A stretch of 41,265 nucleotides of DNA, taken from the NCBI GenBank assembly GCA_015061665.1, contig SUWC01000022.1, forward strand, positions 1 through 41,265, in the 5' to 3' direction. Made by a program: the position numbers and the translations under genes. This document shows positions 15,301 through 30,300 of the stretch, piece by piece. Positions within the stretch are counted from its first letter, which is position 1. Each line of letters begins with the position of its first letter. The stretch comes from Lentisphaerota bacterium (GTDB lineage: Bacteria; Verrucomicrobiota; Kiritimatiellia; RFP12; UBA1067). Below the pieces are notes generated by a model. It ran no database searches, was not told the origin of the DNA, and saw only the letters and a list, made by a program, of their open reading frames with translations.

Positions 15301-18300
15301 CCGCCTTTCATGTTGAAGCCGTCGCATTCAGGCGCGTCCATGAATGGGTTCTCGGCTGATTTGAACGCGGGATCCTTTCCCCACTCCACGAAGGCGCTGA
15401 TGTTCCTGCGCGGTTTCGGCGAGACTGCGATTTCCGCGAACTTGAATCCGTCCTTTTTTGCGGAAGGCTTGCCGACTGGCTTGAACGACTCCGCGTAGGC
15501 GCCCTTGGAGGGCGGTGGAAGGTCGAGTCCCTCCTCGGTCTGGCAGAACGGCTTTATTGGTCCGTTGGGGGAAATCTCAACCCACTCGGCCGTCACGCAG
15601 CGGCGTCCGCACGCGCCTCCGACGCCATTGAGCTTGAGGGTCGCGTTGTGGTAGAACAGGATGTCGCGTCCCTTGAAGTGCACGAGGCCTGGGTGAATCG
15701 TATAGCTCCACTTGGCCTCGCCGGTTATGCGCCCGCGGTAGGTCCACGGACCCTCCGGGCTGGGCGCGGTCGCGTAGTCCATGCTTTCGCCGTATCCCTG
15801 GTGGGCTCGGCTTGGGTAGATGATGTAGTATGTGCTGCCGCGCTTGTCGAGCCAGGGGCCTTCGGTGTAGTTGGGAAGGGGAATGACGCGTATTTCGCCA
15901 TCCTTCTCTAGCATGTTGGCGCTGAGCTTGACTATGTAGCAGACGGGGTTGCCCCAGACGAGCCAGCTAGTGCCGTCGCTATCGACGAAGACCGTCGGGT
16001 CGATGTCGTTGCCCCAGTAGGGCGAGGGCGTATCCGTGTCGACGATCACCGGTCTTTCCTGCGCCCTCCACGGACCGAGCGGCGAGTCCGCGATCGCGAC
16101 GCCGATGGACTGTGCGCCTGGCGCCCTCGTGTTGATCATAGTCGCGTACCAGTAGTACTTGCCGTTCTTCTTGACGACTTGGGCGGCCCATGCGCTTTTT
16201 TCCTTGCCAAAGGGGAAGTCAAGGGGGCTGAGCAGCACGCCGTGGTTCGTCCACGTTTTCAGGTCTTTTGTGGAATAGCAGACCCAGTTCGGCATGTTGA
16301 AGAGTTCGCCGTCCTTCGCCTCGTCGTGTCCTGTGTAGACGTAGAGCGTGTCGCCTTCCGCGAATGGCGCCGGATCTGCGGTCCATCTGTCCGTGAAGAG
16401 CGGGTTGGCGGCGTTTGCCGCAGTTGTCGCCGCAATTGCTGCGACGGTTAGCATTTGGATTGTGGTTTTCATAGTTAAACGCATTCTACCAAAAATGCCC
16501 GTTGCCAGCCATTACCCAAAAGGATGATGGTAGCTAAATATCTAGCCCTAGCCAACTTGGCGGCGAGGCTAAACTGACTGGGGGAAGCCCCATTTCCCAT
16601 TGGCTGTTTCCACAGTTCCACAATTCCACAATACATACTTGACCGTGTGGGTCCTTGACGGTAAACGACGATTAATGGTAGTATATAAACTGTTTGCGAG
16701 AGCGCAGAAGTTAGGAAGAAGGAAATGAAGAGACTTTTGACAGCTACGTTTGCGGTTGTGCTTGCCGCTGTTTCTTTTGGCGCGGTGCGTACGAACGGTG
16801 TCCTGGTGGCGAGCCACAGGGCGGACTGGAAGCTCGCGCCGGAGAATTCGCTTGCCGCGCTTGAAAACGCTATCCGCTACGGGGTCGACATAGTAGAGAC
16901 GGACGTTCGGCGCACGAAGGACGGCCATCTTGTGATTCTGCACGATCCTCATGTCGCCCGTGTGACTAATGGACAGGGGTATATCGCCGACATGACGCTT
17001 GAGGAGATAAAGCGGCTCAACCTTCGCGACGCGCTCGGCCAGGCCACGATGGAAAAGATACCGACTCTTGAGGAATACTTTCTCTCCGCAAAGGGCAGAG
17101 TGCGGCTCTACCTCGACAAAGCCGGACAGGACGGCGGCGCGCTCGTCTCGCAGATTCTCGAACTCGCTAGGAAATGCGGAACGCTGGAAGAGACGGTGTT
17201 TGTATTGGATTGGCCATACGAAAGGTCGCGGGCGGTATTTGGCAACGACCTTGAGAAGGTGCTTTACTGTCCGGTAATCGAGGATAGGATCGAAAACCTC
17301 GATGCGTATGTCGACGAGTGGCTGGCGAACTTCAAGCCGTTCGCGTTCCAGTTCCGCTTTGCCTCTACCGATACGCGTACGTTCGCGCTCTTGCCGAAGG
17401 TCCTTGCGAGCGGCTCGCGTGCGTTCGTGGCGGCGACTTGGCACAACCACACGGCAGGACACGACGACCGCGCGTCGCTTATGGGTTCGCCGGATGACGG
17501 CTGGGGCTGGCTAGTAGCTAACGGCTTCACCATCCTTGAAACCAACTTCCCGCGCGAGATGAAGTCGTGGCTGGAAAAGGTGCGGCTACACAATGTTGCA
17601 GACGATCCATTTCAGTCACGTGACCGCTCGGGGGATGCAGAACAACGATCGCGTCTCGCCGAAATGACAGTAATACAGGACGAACGACTGAATTAGGGGA
17701 CACGATGGGATCGGACCCCATCGTAACACTGAAACGAGGAACTCTTTCGTACTGTCTCAAAGCGGCGGGACGCACCCCGCATTGAGCCGCCTTCGGCGCT
17801 CGCTTCGCTCGGGGGATATTCTTCCCCCAGTCATCGCAGATAACCGCAGTCTGCGCAAAGCGGTTTTGTCTTGTATGGTTTGGTTTTCAATCCTTTCTGC
17901 AATTGCATCATCACGTCTGTCCGTTCCGCCGGAGGGCGTGTCGTTCGGCGCTCGGCCGCAGTCGACGCGGCAATAAAGCGGATAAAGGGTCGGGAGGATA
18001 TTGGAACTCCGACGGCTGGCAAAGAGGCTTCACTAACGTTGCGCCCTCTGCTTCGCGCAGTTCAGCCGCATGAAATTCGCGGCGACAGCTTTGGGGGTCT
18101 GGGGGCGGTGCCCCCAGATAAAGAAAACATAGTAGGAGGTAATAATCGCGGTTTCGTGGCGCGAAGCTGAGGCGGAGTGGTAACGGAGCCAATTTTTTCA
18201 ACCGTCGGAGTTTCTATTTTTGAGATTTTCTCCCAAACTCCAGGACTCCCAATAGCGAAAGCAACCATCATAGTTACCCCAATTTACATTCCCGTGCGGA

Positions 18301-21300
18301 GCGCGAGCGCGAACTGCGAAGCAGCCGCCAGGCCTCGCGCGACGGAACCCCTTGATAGTAGCAGCCGCAGGATTTAAGGGGTTAGGCGACAGGCAACGGG
18401 GGTGAAATTCTTCAATAAGCAGATTTTGCGCCAAAAGACTACATATTGTAGGTTGTAGGTGCGGTGTTGCACAAAATATTCCAAAGTTAGAATAGACTCA
18501 CTTGACCTGCGGGACCTGTTTTTGATACAATACCACGCAACAAGCAACAATAGATTCACAAAGGAGGTTTTCAGCTATGACAACAGATGCATGGAAGGGA
18601 TTTGCCCCGGGCCATTGGATGAAGGAGATCAATGTCCGCGAGTTCATACGCCTCAACTACACGCCTTATGATGGCGGACCAGAGTTTCTGGCGGATGCGA
18701 CGGATGCTACGGACAAGCTGTGGGCGAAGCTTCAGGACCTCCAGAAGCAGGAGCGCGCGAAGGGCGGCGTCCTCGACATGGATACCGACATTGTCTCGTC
18801 AATAACCTCGCACGCCCCCGGCTACCTTGACAAAGACCTCGAAAAGGTCGTCGGGCTTCAGACGGACAAGCCCCTCAAGCGCGCGTTCATGCCATACGGC
18901 GGCATAAGGATGGCGGAGGAGGCCTGCACGACGTACGGCTACACGCCGAGTCCGCTTCTCCACGAAATATTTACGAAGTACCACAAGACCCACAACCAGG
19001 GCGTGTTCGACGTGTACACGCCGGAAATGAGGGCTGCGCGCAAGTCGCACATCATTACCGGGCTCCCTGACACGTACGGACGTGGACGCATCGTCGGAGA
19101 CTACCGCCGCATCGCTCTTTACGGCGTCGATGCGCTTATTGAGGCCAAGCAGGCTGACATGGTCTATGCGGGCCACGGCTCCATGCCGGAGGACGTCTGC
19201 CGCCTCCGCGAGGAGGTTGCGGAGCAGATTCGCGCGCTCGGGCAGATGAAGGTCATGGCGCAGAGCTACGGCTTCGACATCTCCAGGCCCGCAGCAAACG
19301 CGCGCGAAGCCGTCCAGTGGCTCTACTTCGGCTACCTTGCCGCCATCAAGACGCAGAACGGCGCCGCGATGTCCATCGGCCGCATCTCGACGTTCCTCGA
19401 CATCTACATCGAGCGCGACCTCAGGAACGGCGCGATCACGGAGACCGATGCGCAGGAGCTGATCGACCATCTCGTCCTCAAGCTCCGCATGGTGAAGTTC
19501 GCCCGCATCCCCAGCTACAACGAGCTCTTCTCCGGCGACCCCGTGTGGGCTACGCTTTCCATCGCCGGACTCGGCAGCGACGGACGCTCCATGGTGACGA
19601 AGAACGACTACCGAATCCTCCACACGCTCGAGACGATGGGTCCGTCCCCCGAGCCGAACATGACGGTCCTCTACTCCCACCGCCTTCCGAAAAAGTTCCG
19701 CGACTACGCGGCCAAGGTCTCCATCAAGACGAGCTCGGTGCAGTACGAAAACGACTGCGTCATGCGCCGCGTGTGGGGGGACGACTACGCCATCTGCTGC
19801 TGCGTCTCCGCGACGCAGACGGGCAAGGAGATGCAGTTCTTCGGCGCGCGCGCGAACCTCGCCAAGTGCCTGCTCTACGCCATCAACGGCGGAATGGACG
19901 AGAAGAGCCACGTGCAGGTCGCGCCCGAATATCCACGCATCACGTCGTCCGTGCTCGACTACGACGAGGTGATGAAGCGCTTCGACGTGATGATGGACTG
20001 GCTTGCGGGACTCTACGTCCACACGCTGAACCTGATCCACTACATGCACGACAAGTACTACTACGAGGCGGCGGAGATGGCGCTAATCGACACGAACGTC
20101 CGCCGCACTTTTGCGACTGGCATCGCGGGCTTCTCGCACGCCGTCGACTCGCTCTGCGCGATCAAGTACGCCAAGGTGCACGTGATCCGCGACGAGAGCG
20201 GACTTGCCGTCGACTACAAGACGGAAGGCGACTTCCCGCGCTACGGAAACGACGACGACCGCGCTGACGAGATCGCGATCTGGCTGCTCACGGAGTTCAT
20301 CAGCAAGATCCGCGGACACCACACCTACCGCAACGCCGAGCCTTCCACGTCGATCCTCACGATCACGTCGAACGTCGTCTACGGAAAGGCGACCGGCGCT
20401 ATGCCGGACGGACGTCCCGCGGGCGAACCGCTCTCGCCCGGGGCGAATCCGAGCTACGGAGCGGAGAAGTCGGGTCTTCTCGCCTCGCTCAATTCCGTCG
20501 CCAAGCTCCCCTACGAGTACGCGCTGGACGGAATTTCCAACACGCAGACGATACATCCCTCCGCGCTCGGCAACAACGACGAGGAGAGGGTGCAGAACCT
20601 CGTCTCGGTGCTGGACGGATACTTCGACCGCGGAGCGCACCACCTCAACGTCAACGTCTTCGGCGTGGAGAAGCTCCTCGACGCGCAGGAGCATCCGGAG
20701 AAGCCCGAGTACGCGAACTTCACGATCCGCGTCTCAGGCTACGCGGTGAAGTTCATCGACCTCACGCGCGAACAGCAGAACGACGTCATCAGGCGCACCT
20801 GCCACAAGGCCATGTAGGACGATGGCAGCCGGAAGGATACACTCGTTCGAGACGTTCGGGGCCGCCGACGGCCCTGGCGTTCGGTTCATCGTGTTCCTTT
20901 CCGGCTGCGGCTTCCGCTGCCTCTACTGCCACAACCCCGACACGTGGGCAAAGCCGCCCGCCTTCGAGATGTCCGCAGAGGACGTCCTCGCAAAGGCCCT
21001 GCGCTACCGCAGCTACTGGCGTGACGCGGGCGGCATAACGGCGTCAGGCGGCGAGCCGATGCTGCAGAGCGAGTTCGTCGCCGAACTTTTCGAGCTTGCG
21101 CACAAGGCTGGCGCGACGACGTGCTTCGACACGTCCGCCTGCGCATTTCCGGCGGACGGCGATTTCGCGTCCGTTCCGCGCGGCGATGCGATCCGGAGGA
21201 TGCTGGACGCGACGGACACCGTTCTTCTTGACATAAAGCACATTGACGACGCGAGGCACCGTGCGCTGACGGGATGCGGAAACGCCGCGCCGATTGCGTG

Positions 21301-24300
21301 CGCAAGGTATCTCGCCGAAATCGGCAAGCGCGTCTGGATAAGGCATGTCCTTGTGCCGGGCTGGACGGATGGCGAGGACGATCTCCGCCGCCTTGGCGAT
21401 TTCATACGCTCGCTCGGCAACGTCGAGCGCGTGGACGTCTTGCCGTACCACGTGCTGGGAGTCCACAAGTGGCGCGACCTTGGCCTTCCGTACGCGCTTG
21501 AGGGCGTCGACCCGCCGACGGATGAATCGGTTGCCCGCGCGCGGAAGCTTCTTTCCCTACGGCCAACGCATTAAAAGCCGATCCTTCCCCTTCGGGGCCC
21601 CTGGATCGTTTTTTGATGCGTTGGCCCCTGTTTCTGAATGACATGCAGCAGAAAATATGATATTATAAAAAGATATTTAAACCAAAAAAAGGAGAGATGT
21701 ACAAATGATCAGAAGGGGGACTGTTTCACTGGCCGCATGTGCGGCAGTGTGTGGAATCGCGGGCGGGCTTAACGCCGACGAGCTCGCGCTTGGGGTAAGC
21801 TACGAGGGCAACGAGATACGTCTCTATTCCAGTCCGCTAGCCTACGAGGTGCTGAAGGACGGCAAGCCGATGGTCGCAAAGACCGCCATCGGAATGAACT
21901 TCGACGGCGTTAGGTGCGATGGCGCAAAACCCGTTTCGAAGGAGACCAAATCGCTTTCCGGCAAGGTCGCGACGCCCGTCTACAAGAAGAGCAGCGTCGA
22001 CCTTTCCGCCAATGAAGGCTATGTCGACTTCGGTGACTTCGGGATTCGCCTTGTAGCCAGGCGCGATGGCGTCGGCTATCGCTTCGAGACGAAGAAGCCC
22101 GTCACCGTCGTGTCGGAGTCTGCGTCGCTGACCATTCCGTCCAAGGACGCGCGCTGCTGGTTCAACCGCACATCCGCGACCGCGTGGGGCTGCGAGGAGA
22201 CGGTTCCTGAGTTCGCCGACGCCGGAAAGCTTCCCGCCGACGCAGGGAAGATGTACTACCTGCCGTTCGTCTACAGCGTCAACGGAAGGACAGTCGCCGT
22301 CACCGAATCCGACGTCAACGACTATCCGGTCTGGAATTTCAAGAACATCGAGCAGCTCGCGGAAGGGACGCGCCTCGACGCGGAGATGGAGCGCTATCCG
22401 AAGAAGTCCGTCCGCCTTGGCGGCGGCTGGGGCAAGGACAAGGAGATGGAGACCGGCGGACGCTGGATCGGCATCAAGGAGCATGACGACTTCCTCGTGA
22501 AGACGACCGGCCCCAAGACTTTCCCGTGGCGCACGTTCATACTCGCGGACAAGCCGGCCAAGCTTGCCGAGGCGGACATCGTCTTCGCGCTTGCCGCGCC
22601 TCAGGACGAGGGAACGGACTACAGCTGGGTCAAGCCCGGCAAGGTCGCGTGGGACTGGTGGAACTGCTTCGACAACATCGGCGATCCCGAAGGCTGCACG
22701 ACGAAGACGTACGAGCGCTTCATCGACTTCGCGGCCAAGACTGGCGTAGAGTATGTCATCTTCGACGAGGGCTGGAGCGCCGCGCTCGACATCTGGAAGT
22801 ACAGCCCGGTCGTAGACGTTCCACACCTCATCAAGTACGCCGAGAAGAAGGGCGTCGGCATCATCCTCTGGATGGCGTGGGCGCAGATCTACGGCGAAGA
22901 GGAGCGTGTCGCGGAGCACTTCGCGAAGCTTGGCGCCAAGGGCTTCAAGGTCGACTTCATGGACCGCGGAGACGCGCGCGTCGGGCAGTTCCTCGTCGAC
23001 TTCGCCAAGGCCTGCGCGAAGCACAAGATGCTCATCGACTACCACGGCGTATATCGTCCGAACGGACTTCACCGCCGCTTCCCGAACATCCTCAACTACG
23101 AGGGCATACACGGCCTTGAGCAGATGAAGTGGGCGAAGCCCGACAAGGACATGGCCCACAACGACGTGGCGTGCTGCTTCCTGCGCATGACTGCCGGTCC
23201 GATGGACTATACCCCCGGCGCGATGCTGAACCAGCCCTACGGCAAGTACTCCGCCGGCGAGAAGGCGCACTTCCCCGGCTCCGTCGGCACCCGCTGCCAC
23301 CAGATGGCCATGATGGCCGCCTACGAGGCTCCGCTCCAGATGCTCAGCGACTCGCCCACGAACTACGAGAAGAACATGGAGTGCTTCGACTTCATGTCCA
23401 AGGTGCCAGTCGTGTGGGATGACACGGTCGGGATCTCGGGCTGCCCTGAGTCGATGGCCGTGCTCGCGCGCAAGGCCAGGGACGGGTCCTGGTACGTCGC
23501 GGGCCTCAACAACAAGACGCCAAAGGCGGCGACGTTCAAGACGTGCTTCCTCAAGGATGGCGAGTGGACCGCCGAGATCTTCCGCGACACGGCGGACGGC
23601 GATGTCTCGCCCCAGAAGTACATCCACGAGACCAAGACCGTCAAGGCCTGCGAGGAGCTTTCGTTCGACATGTCCGTCGGCGGAGGCTTTGTCGTGAAAT
23701 TCGTCCGCAAGTAGCGGACGAATTTTCCAGAAAAACAAGAAGTGCGGCTTTTGAGTCTTGCTCAAAGCCGCACTTTCTGTTTGGCGGAGAGAGAGGGATT
23801 CGAACCCTCGGTACGGGAGTTAACCCGTACGACGATTTAGCAAACCGTTGCCTTCAGCCACTCGGCCATCTCTCCAATGGTTGAAAACGCCGACTATTAT
23901 ATCATATCTTCTTTTCGCCGTCAACGAAGACGGCTACGGGTTTCCAAGTTTTCTTGTTGATGACGACAAGATCCGCGGCGTAGCCGGCCTCTACCTTGCC
24001 GAGGGTGTCGCCCCAGCCGAGCTCGATCGCCTGGTTCCAGGAGGTCGTGCGGACGAGGTCCTTGAGCGGGATGCCAGTGATTTCATGGACGTTCTTGAGC
24101 CCGTTGCCCATCCACAGCGTGGAGCCTGCGAGGTTTCCGCCCTTGACGAGGCGAGCCTCTCCCTTTTCGAGCTTGACCTCGAGGCCGCCCATCGAGAACG
24201 CATAGCCGTCCTTGCAGTGGGAGCAGCGCAGCGAGTCGGTGATCATCTGGACGTGCTCCAGGCTGCGGCGCGTGAAGATGAGGTTCAGCATGTCGGGGCA

Positions 24301-27300
24301 GAGGTGTATCTTGTCGCAGATGACCTCCGTGTTGAGGTCCTCGACGAGGAATCCGGCGCCGACCATGCCGATTTCGCGGTGGTGGAGGGGCGTCATCTGG
24401 TTGCAGAAGTGCGTCATGTGGCGGAGCCCGTTCGCGTAGGCGGGCTTCAGGTCGGCGAACTTAGCGCCGGTGTGTCCGCAGCTCGGAACAACGCCGATCT
24501 TGAAGCAGTCCTTGGCGAACTTGGCTCCGCCCTTGGCTTCCACCGCGTAGGAGATGAGCTTGACAGGGTAGACCTTTGCGATTGCCTTGACTTCCTTGAT
24601 GTCTGGTACGCGGACGAACTCGGGGTTTTGGGCGCCGCAGCACTTCACGTTGATGAACGGTCCCTCAAGGTGGATTGCAGGCGTCTTCGCGTAGGGCATT
24701 CCCGCGTCCGCGTAGGCCTTGGCGTTCTTCGCCGCGGCGACGAGCTCCTCGTGGGAGACGGTGAGCGTCGTGGGGAGGAACGTCGTTACGCCTTCCTCGA
24801 GCTTGCCCTTGGCGATCTCGAAGATGGCCTTCGGGTCCGCGTCGCAGAAGTCGAACGTGTTCGCGCCGTGGGTATGCACGTCGATGAAGCCAGGCATGAC
24901 GTACTGTCCCTTCGCGTCGATGACCTTTGCCGCGCCCTTGGTGGAGACGGCCTTGCGAGTCGAGACCTTGGCGATCTTGCCGTTTTCGATCACGACGGTT
25001 GCGTTTTCGACATCGACGCCCGGTGAAATGACGTGGGCGTTCGCTATGATCGTCTTGCTCATTGTTTGTGCTCTCCTTGTTTGGTGTTTAGCGTCCGACG
25101 GCCTTGCGGTAGCGGGCGATAAGCTGGTTTGTGGAAGCGTCGTGCTTTCCGGACGGCTTCTTCGCCGTGAGGTCGCTGAGGACTCCCTTGGCGAGGACCT
25201 TGCCGAGCTGGACGCCCCACTGGTCGTAGCTGTAGACGTTCCAGATGACGCCCTGTACGAAGACCTTGTGCTCGTAGAGCGCCACGAGCGCGCCGAGCGT
25301 CTCGGGCGTGAGCTGGTCGCAGAGAAGGGTGTTCGTCGGCTTGTTGCCCTCGAACGTCTTGAAGGGGACGAGCTTCTCCGGCACGCCCTCGGCGCGGCAT
25401 TCCTCGGCCGTCTTGCCGAACGCAAGCGCCTCGGTCTGGGCGAAGAGGTTCGCCATCAGCTTGTCGTGCAGGTCGCCGATGGGGTTGTGCGTCCTTGAGC
25501 AGCCGATGAAGTCGCACGGGATGAGGTGGGTTCCCTGGTGGATGAGCTGGTAGAACGAGTGCTGCCCGTTCGTGCCCGGCTCGCCCCATTCGATCGGACC
25601 GGTCGAGTAGGTGACCTTCTCGCCGTTCTTGTCCACGCACTTGCCGTTGGACTCCATGTCCATCTGCTGGCAGTACGCGGGGAAGCGGCTGAGGTACTGG
25701 TCGTAGGGGAGGATGCAGTAGCTCTCGGCGCCGTAGCCGTTGTGGTAGAGGATTCCGAGGAGCGCCATGATGACCGGCATGTTGCGCTCGAAGCGCGCGG
25801 TGCGGAAGTGGCGGTCCATCTTGTAGTAGCCCCTGAGCAGCTTCGCGTAGTTGCGGCGCCCGATCGAGAGCATAAGCGAAAGGCCGATAGCGGAGGGAAG
25901 CGAGTAGCGTCCGCCGACCCAGTCCCAGAAGACGAACATGTTCTTCGTGTCGATTCCGAAGTCGGCGACCTCCTTCGCCGCGGTGGACACGGCGACGAAG
26001 TGCTTCGCGACGGCCGCCGCGGCGTCCTTCTTCGAAAGGCCCGCCTTGACCGCCTGGGCGATGAACCATTCCTTCGCCGCCTCGGCGTTGGACATCGTCT
26101 CCTGCGTCGTGAACGTCTTGGACGCGATGATGAAGAGCGTCTGGTCCGCCTTGACTTCGCGCAGCGTCTCGGCGAGGTGCGTCGAGTCGACGTTCGAGAC
26201 GAAGAAGAACTTCATCGAGCGCTTCGTGTACGGCGTGAGCGCGATGTTGGCCATTACGGGGCCGAGGTCGCTTCCGCCGATTCCGATGTTGACGACGTAC
26301 TTGATGCGCTTGCCGGAGAAGCCTTTCCACTTGCCCGAGCGCACGGTGTCGGTGAAGTCGCCCATCTGGTTGAGGACCTTGCGGACGTCCTTCATCACGT
26401 CCTTGCGGTCGACCATGATCTTGGCGTTCTTGTCGCAGTTGCGAAGCGCCGTGTGGAGGACGGCGCGCCCCTCCGTGACGTTGATCTTCTTGCCCGTGAA
26501 CATGTTCTCGATTTCCTCCTTGAGGTTAGCCTTCTCGGCGAGCTTCAAGAGGGCCTTCATCATCGCCTTGTCCACGCGGTTCTTTGAGTAGTCGAGGAAC
26601 CAGCCGGCCGCCTCGAGAGAGAATTCCTTCGCCCTGTCCTTGTCGGACGCGAAGAGGTCCTTTATAGTCACGTTCTGGTTCTTGTCGATGAGCTCATCGA
26701 TCTTTTCCCATGCCTGCTGATCCATGTTTTTGTCTCTTTTCTTTTTAATAGCGGCTTGCCGCATAATCAGTTTACTTGCCAATATTCTACCAAAAGTCGC
26801 CTGCGGTGTAAATGCGCCTGCCACTAGACTTCCATCCGTGCTTTTGGTAAAATTCGAGTATGAAGAACTATCTTGCAATAGACATCGGGGCGAGCTCGGG
26901 CCGCCATATACTCGGAACCGTCAAGGACGGAAAGATCGCCCTTGAGGAGGTTTACCGCTTTGACAACGGACAGGTCCGCAGGAACGGACACGACTGCTGG
27001 GACATCGAGGCCCTTGTGGCGAGCGTTAAGGCAGGCATCGACGCGGCGCTGGCGAAGGGCCCCGTCGAATCCATCGGCATCGACACGTGGGGCGTCGATT
27101 TCGTCCTCCTCGACGACAAGGGCGAACTAGTTGGCGACGCCGTAGCGTACCGCGACGCACGGACTGAAGGCGCCGACAGGGAGATCGAGGCGCAGGTGAT
27201 GTCGTTCGAAGACCTCTACGCCCGCGCCGGCATACAGAAGGCGCCGTTCAACACCATCTACCAGCTCTGGGCCCTCAAGAAGGAGCATCCCGAGCAGCTC

Positions 27301-30300
27301 GAGAAGGCCGCGAGCCTTCTTATGGTGCCGGAATACCTCAACTACAGGCTGACCGGCAACATCGTCCACGAATATACCGATTCCTCCACTTCCTCGCTTC
27401 TCGACGCGAAGGCGAAGGACTGGGACTTCGACCTCATCGACAGGCTCGGCCTGCCCCGCCGCATTTTCGGAAAGCTTGAAATGCCGGGGGCGACCGTTGG
27501 CGAATACAAGGGCGCGAAGGTCGTCCTCCCTGCGATGCACGACACCGGCTCGGCATATCTCGCCGTCCCCGCTCGCGACGACAACGCGGTCTACCTCTCC
27601 AGCGGAACGTGGTCTCTGCTCGGCGTCGAGAACATGGAGCCGATCACCACAAAGGAGTCCTGCCAGGCGAACTTCACGAACGAAGGCGGCGCGTGGGGAC
27701 GCTACCGCTACCTCAAGAACATCATGGGGCTGTGGATGATCCAGTCCATCCGCCGCGAGCTGAACGGCGTCAGCTACGTCGAGGGCAAGGCGGGCGATGC
27801 GACTGCCCAGGCTCTCGCCGCGCTTTCCGACTACGAGAAGGGGCGCAAGTATTCGTTCGCGGACCTCGAAGGCGCTGCGCGCGCATCCTCGTCGTTCCGC
27901 ACGACGGTCGACGTTCTCGACAACCGCTTCCTGAGTCCGGCCTCGATGATCGGCGAGGTCGTCGGCGCGGCCGGCGCTCGCGGCGCGGCGCCGACGACTG
28001 TCGGCGAGGTCATGCAGTGCGTCTACCTTTCGCTCGCCGAGTGCTACGCGAACCAGATACGCAGCCTCTCGGCGATTACTGGCAAGACGTACACGTCCGT
28101 CAACATCGTCGGCGGAGGCTCGAAGGATACGTACCTCAATTCGCTTACCGCCGCTGCCACGGGACTTGAGGTCTTCGCCGGTCCCACTGAGGGGACCGCC
28201 ATCGGAAACCTCATCGTCCAGATGATCGTCGGCGGCGAGTTCGCAGATCTCGCCGAGGCAAGGAGGGCGATCGTCCGCTGAACCAAGCCGAGGGGCAACG
28301 ACATGGGATTCTTCAAGGCATACGACATGCGCGGCACTTTTGCCGCGGACTTCGACCTTGGGCTTGTCCGCAGGATCGGACGCGCCCTGCCGAAGGTAGT
28401 CACGCCCGGCGGGGAGCATAGGCGCTGGCTCGTCGGACGCGACTGCCGCGCCACGTCGCCGGACGTCGCGCGCGAACTGAAGGCGGGCCTGGCAGAGTCC
28501 GGCGCGGAGGTCACGGACCTTGGACTCTGCACGACGCCGATGGTCTACTTCTTCACGGCCGAGGGCGGATTTGACGCGAGCGTAATGGTCACGGCGTCCC
28601 ACAACCCGCCGACGGACAACGGACTCAAGGTCTCGTCCAGCGGCGCTCGCCCCGTCGGCTACGCCGATGGACTGAACAAGGTCGAGGAGATGGTCGCAGG
28701 CGAGGCGCAGGACGTCCAGCCTTCGCAGGCGGACTCCGTTGCGCCGAGCTGCGATGAATCCGCCCTCGCACGCTACATCGCCTGGCAGCGCGAGGCGACG
28801 CCGGACGACGCCTTCGCCGGGCTGCGCTACGCAGTCGACTGCTCGTGCGGAATGTCGTCCATCTTCGCGCGCGAACTCTTCCCCGGCGCGATGTTGCTGA
28901 ACGACAGACTCGACGGACGCTTCCCCGCGCACTCTCCGAATCCACTCAAGGCAGACGCGCGCGAGCAGGTCGCGAAGGCCGTGAGGGAGAACGGACTCGA
29001 CTGCGGCGTGATCTTCGACGGAGACGCCGACAGGGCGATGTTCGTCGACGAGCGTGGCGAGTTTGTCCAGCCGGACTATTTGGTGCCGGTCGTGGCGCGT
29101 GCAACCAGCGCAGCTAAAAAGGCCAGATGCTCTAGCGGCGTCCCGACGAAGATCATCCACGACATCAGGACTTCGCGCGGCGCAATCGAGGCTCTGAAGG
29201 AGGACGGCTTCGAGCCGGTGATGGTCCCTGTCGGGCACGTGTTCGCAAAGCGCGCGCTGCGGGAGGTCGGCGCGCTCTGCGGCGGCGAGCTTGCGGGGCA
29301 CTACTACTTCTCGGAGTTCCATGGATGCGATTCCGGCGTGCTGGCCGCGCGCCGCATCCTCGCGGAAATCGCGCGCGCAAAGCGCGGCGGAAAGACGTTC
29401 TCCGAAATGATGGCGCCGATATCGGGTCGCTACGCGAATTCTGGCGAGGTAAACTTCCGCGTCGAGGACAAGACGGCTGCAGTCGAGCGCGTGCTCGAGG
29501 CGGCCGCGGCGAATCTGCCGCCGGAGGTGTCGCGCAGCAGGATGGACGGCATCCGCGTCGAGTATGCGCAGGGGTGGTTCAACCTGCGCGCGTCGAACAC
29601 CGAGCCCTACCTGCGGCTTGTCGCCGAGTGCGACACGAAGGAGCGACTTGCGGAGTGGATGCGAATTCTGACGGACGCCATAGAAGGGAAGACGGCTTGA
29701 CCATGACGGTAGATTTCCATGTCCATTCCAACGCAAGCGACGGAACGATGTCGCCGTCGGAGCTTGCCGCCAGGTCGGCAGGGTTCCGCGCGATGGCGCT
29801 GACCGACCACGACAACTGCGACGGCGTTGCGGAGTTCATGGGCGCGGCCGCAGAGCACGGAGGAATGCGCGTTGCAGGCGTCGAGCTGTCCATCGAGGCT
29901 GGAAAGGGATTCGACAAGTTCCACCTGCTTGCGCTCGGCGTAGACATACGCAACGAGGCCCTCGGGGCGTTCCTTTCGCGGATATTGGAGGGACGCAACG
30001 AGCGCAACGTCAAGATCGTCGAAAACTTCCGCAGAATCGGGATCCCGATGGAGTACGGAACGGGGCGCGCACACGAGGACGTTCTCCTCTACGCGCACGG
30101 AGACGTGCTTGCGAGGCCTCACTTTGCGCGCTGGCTGATGGAGCACGGCTTCTCGTCGTCCGTAAAGGAGGCGTTCGACAGCTATCTCGCCCCGTATTCC
30201 CCAAGGGAGACGCGATGCTACGAGGAGCGGTACCATCCGTCGCAGGAGGAGACGTTTCGGATCGTCCACGGCGCGGGCGGAATATGCGTAATGGCGCACC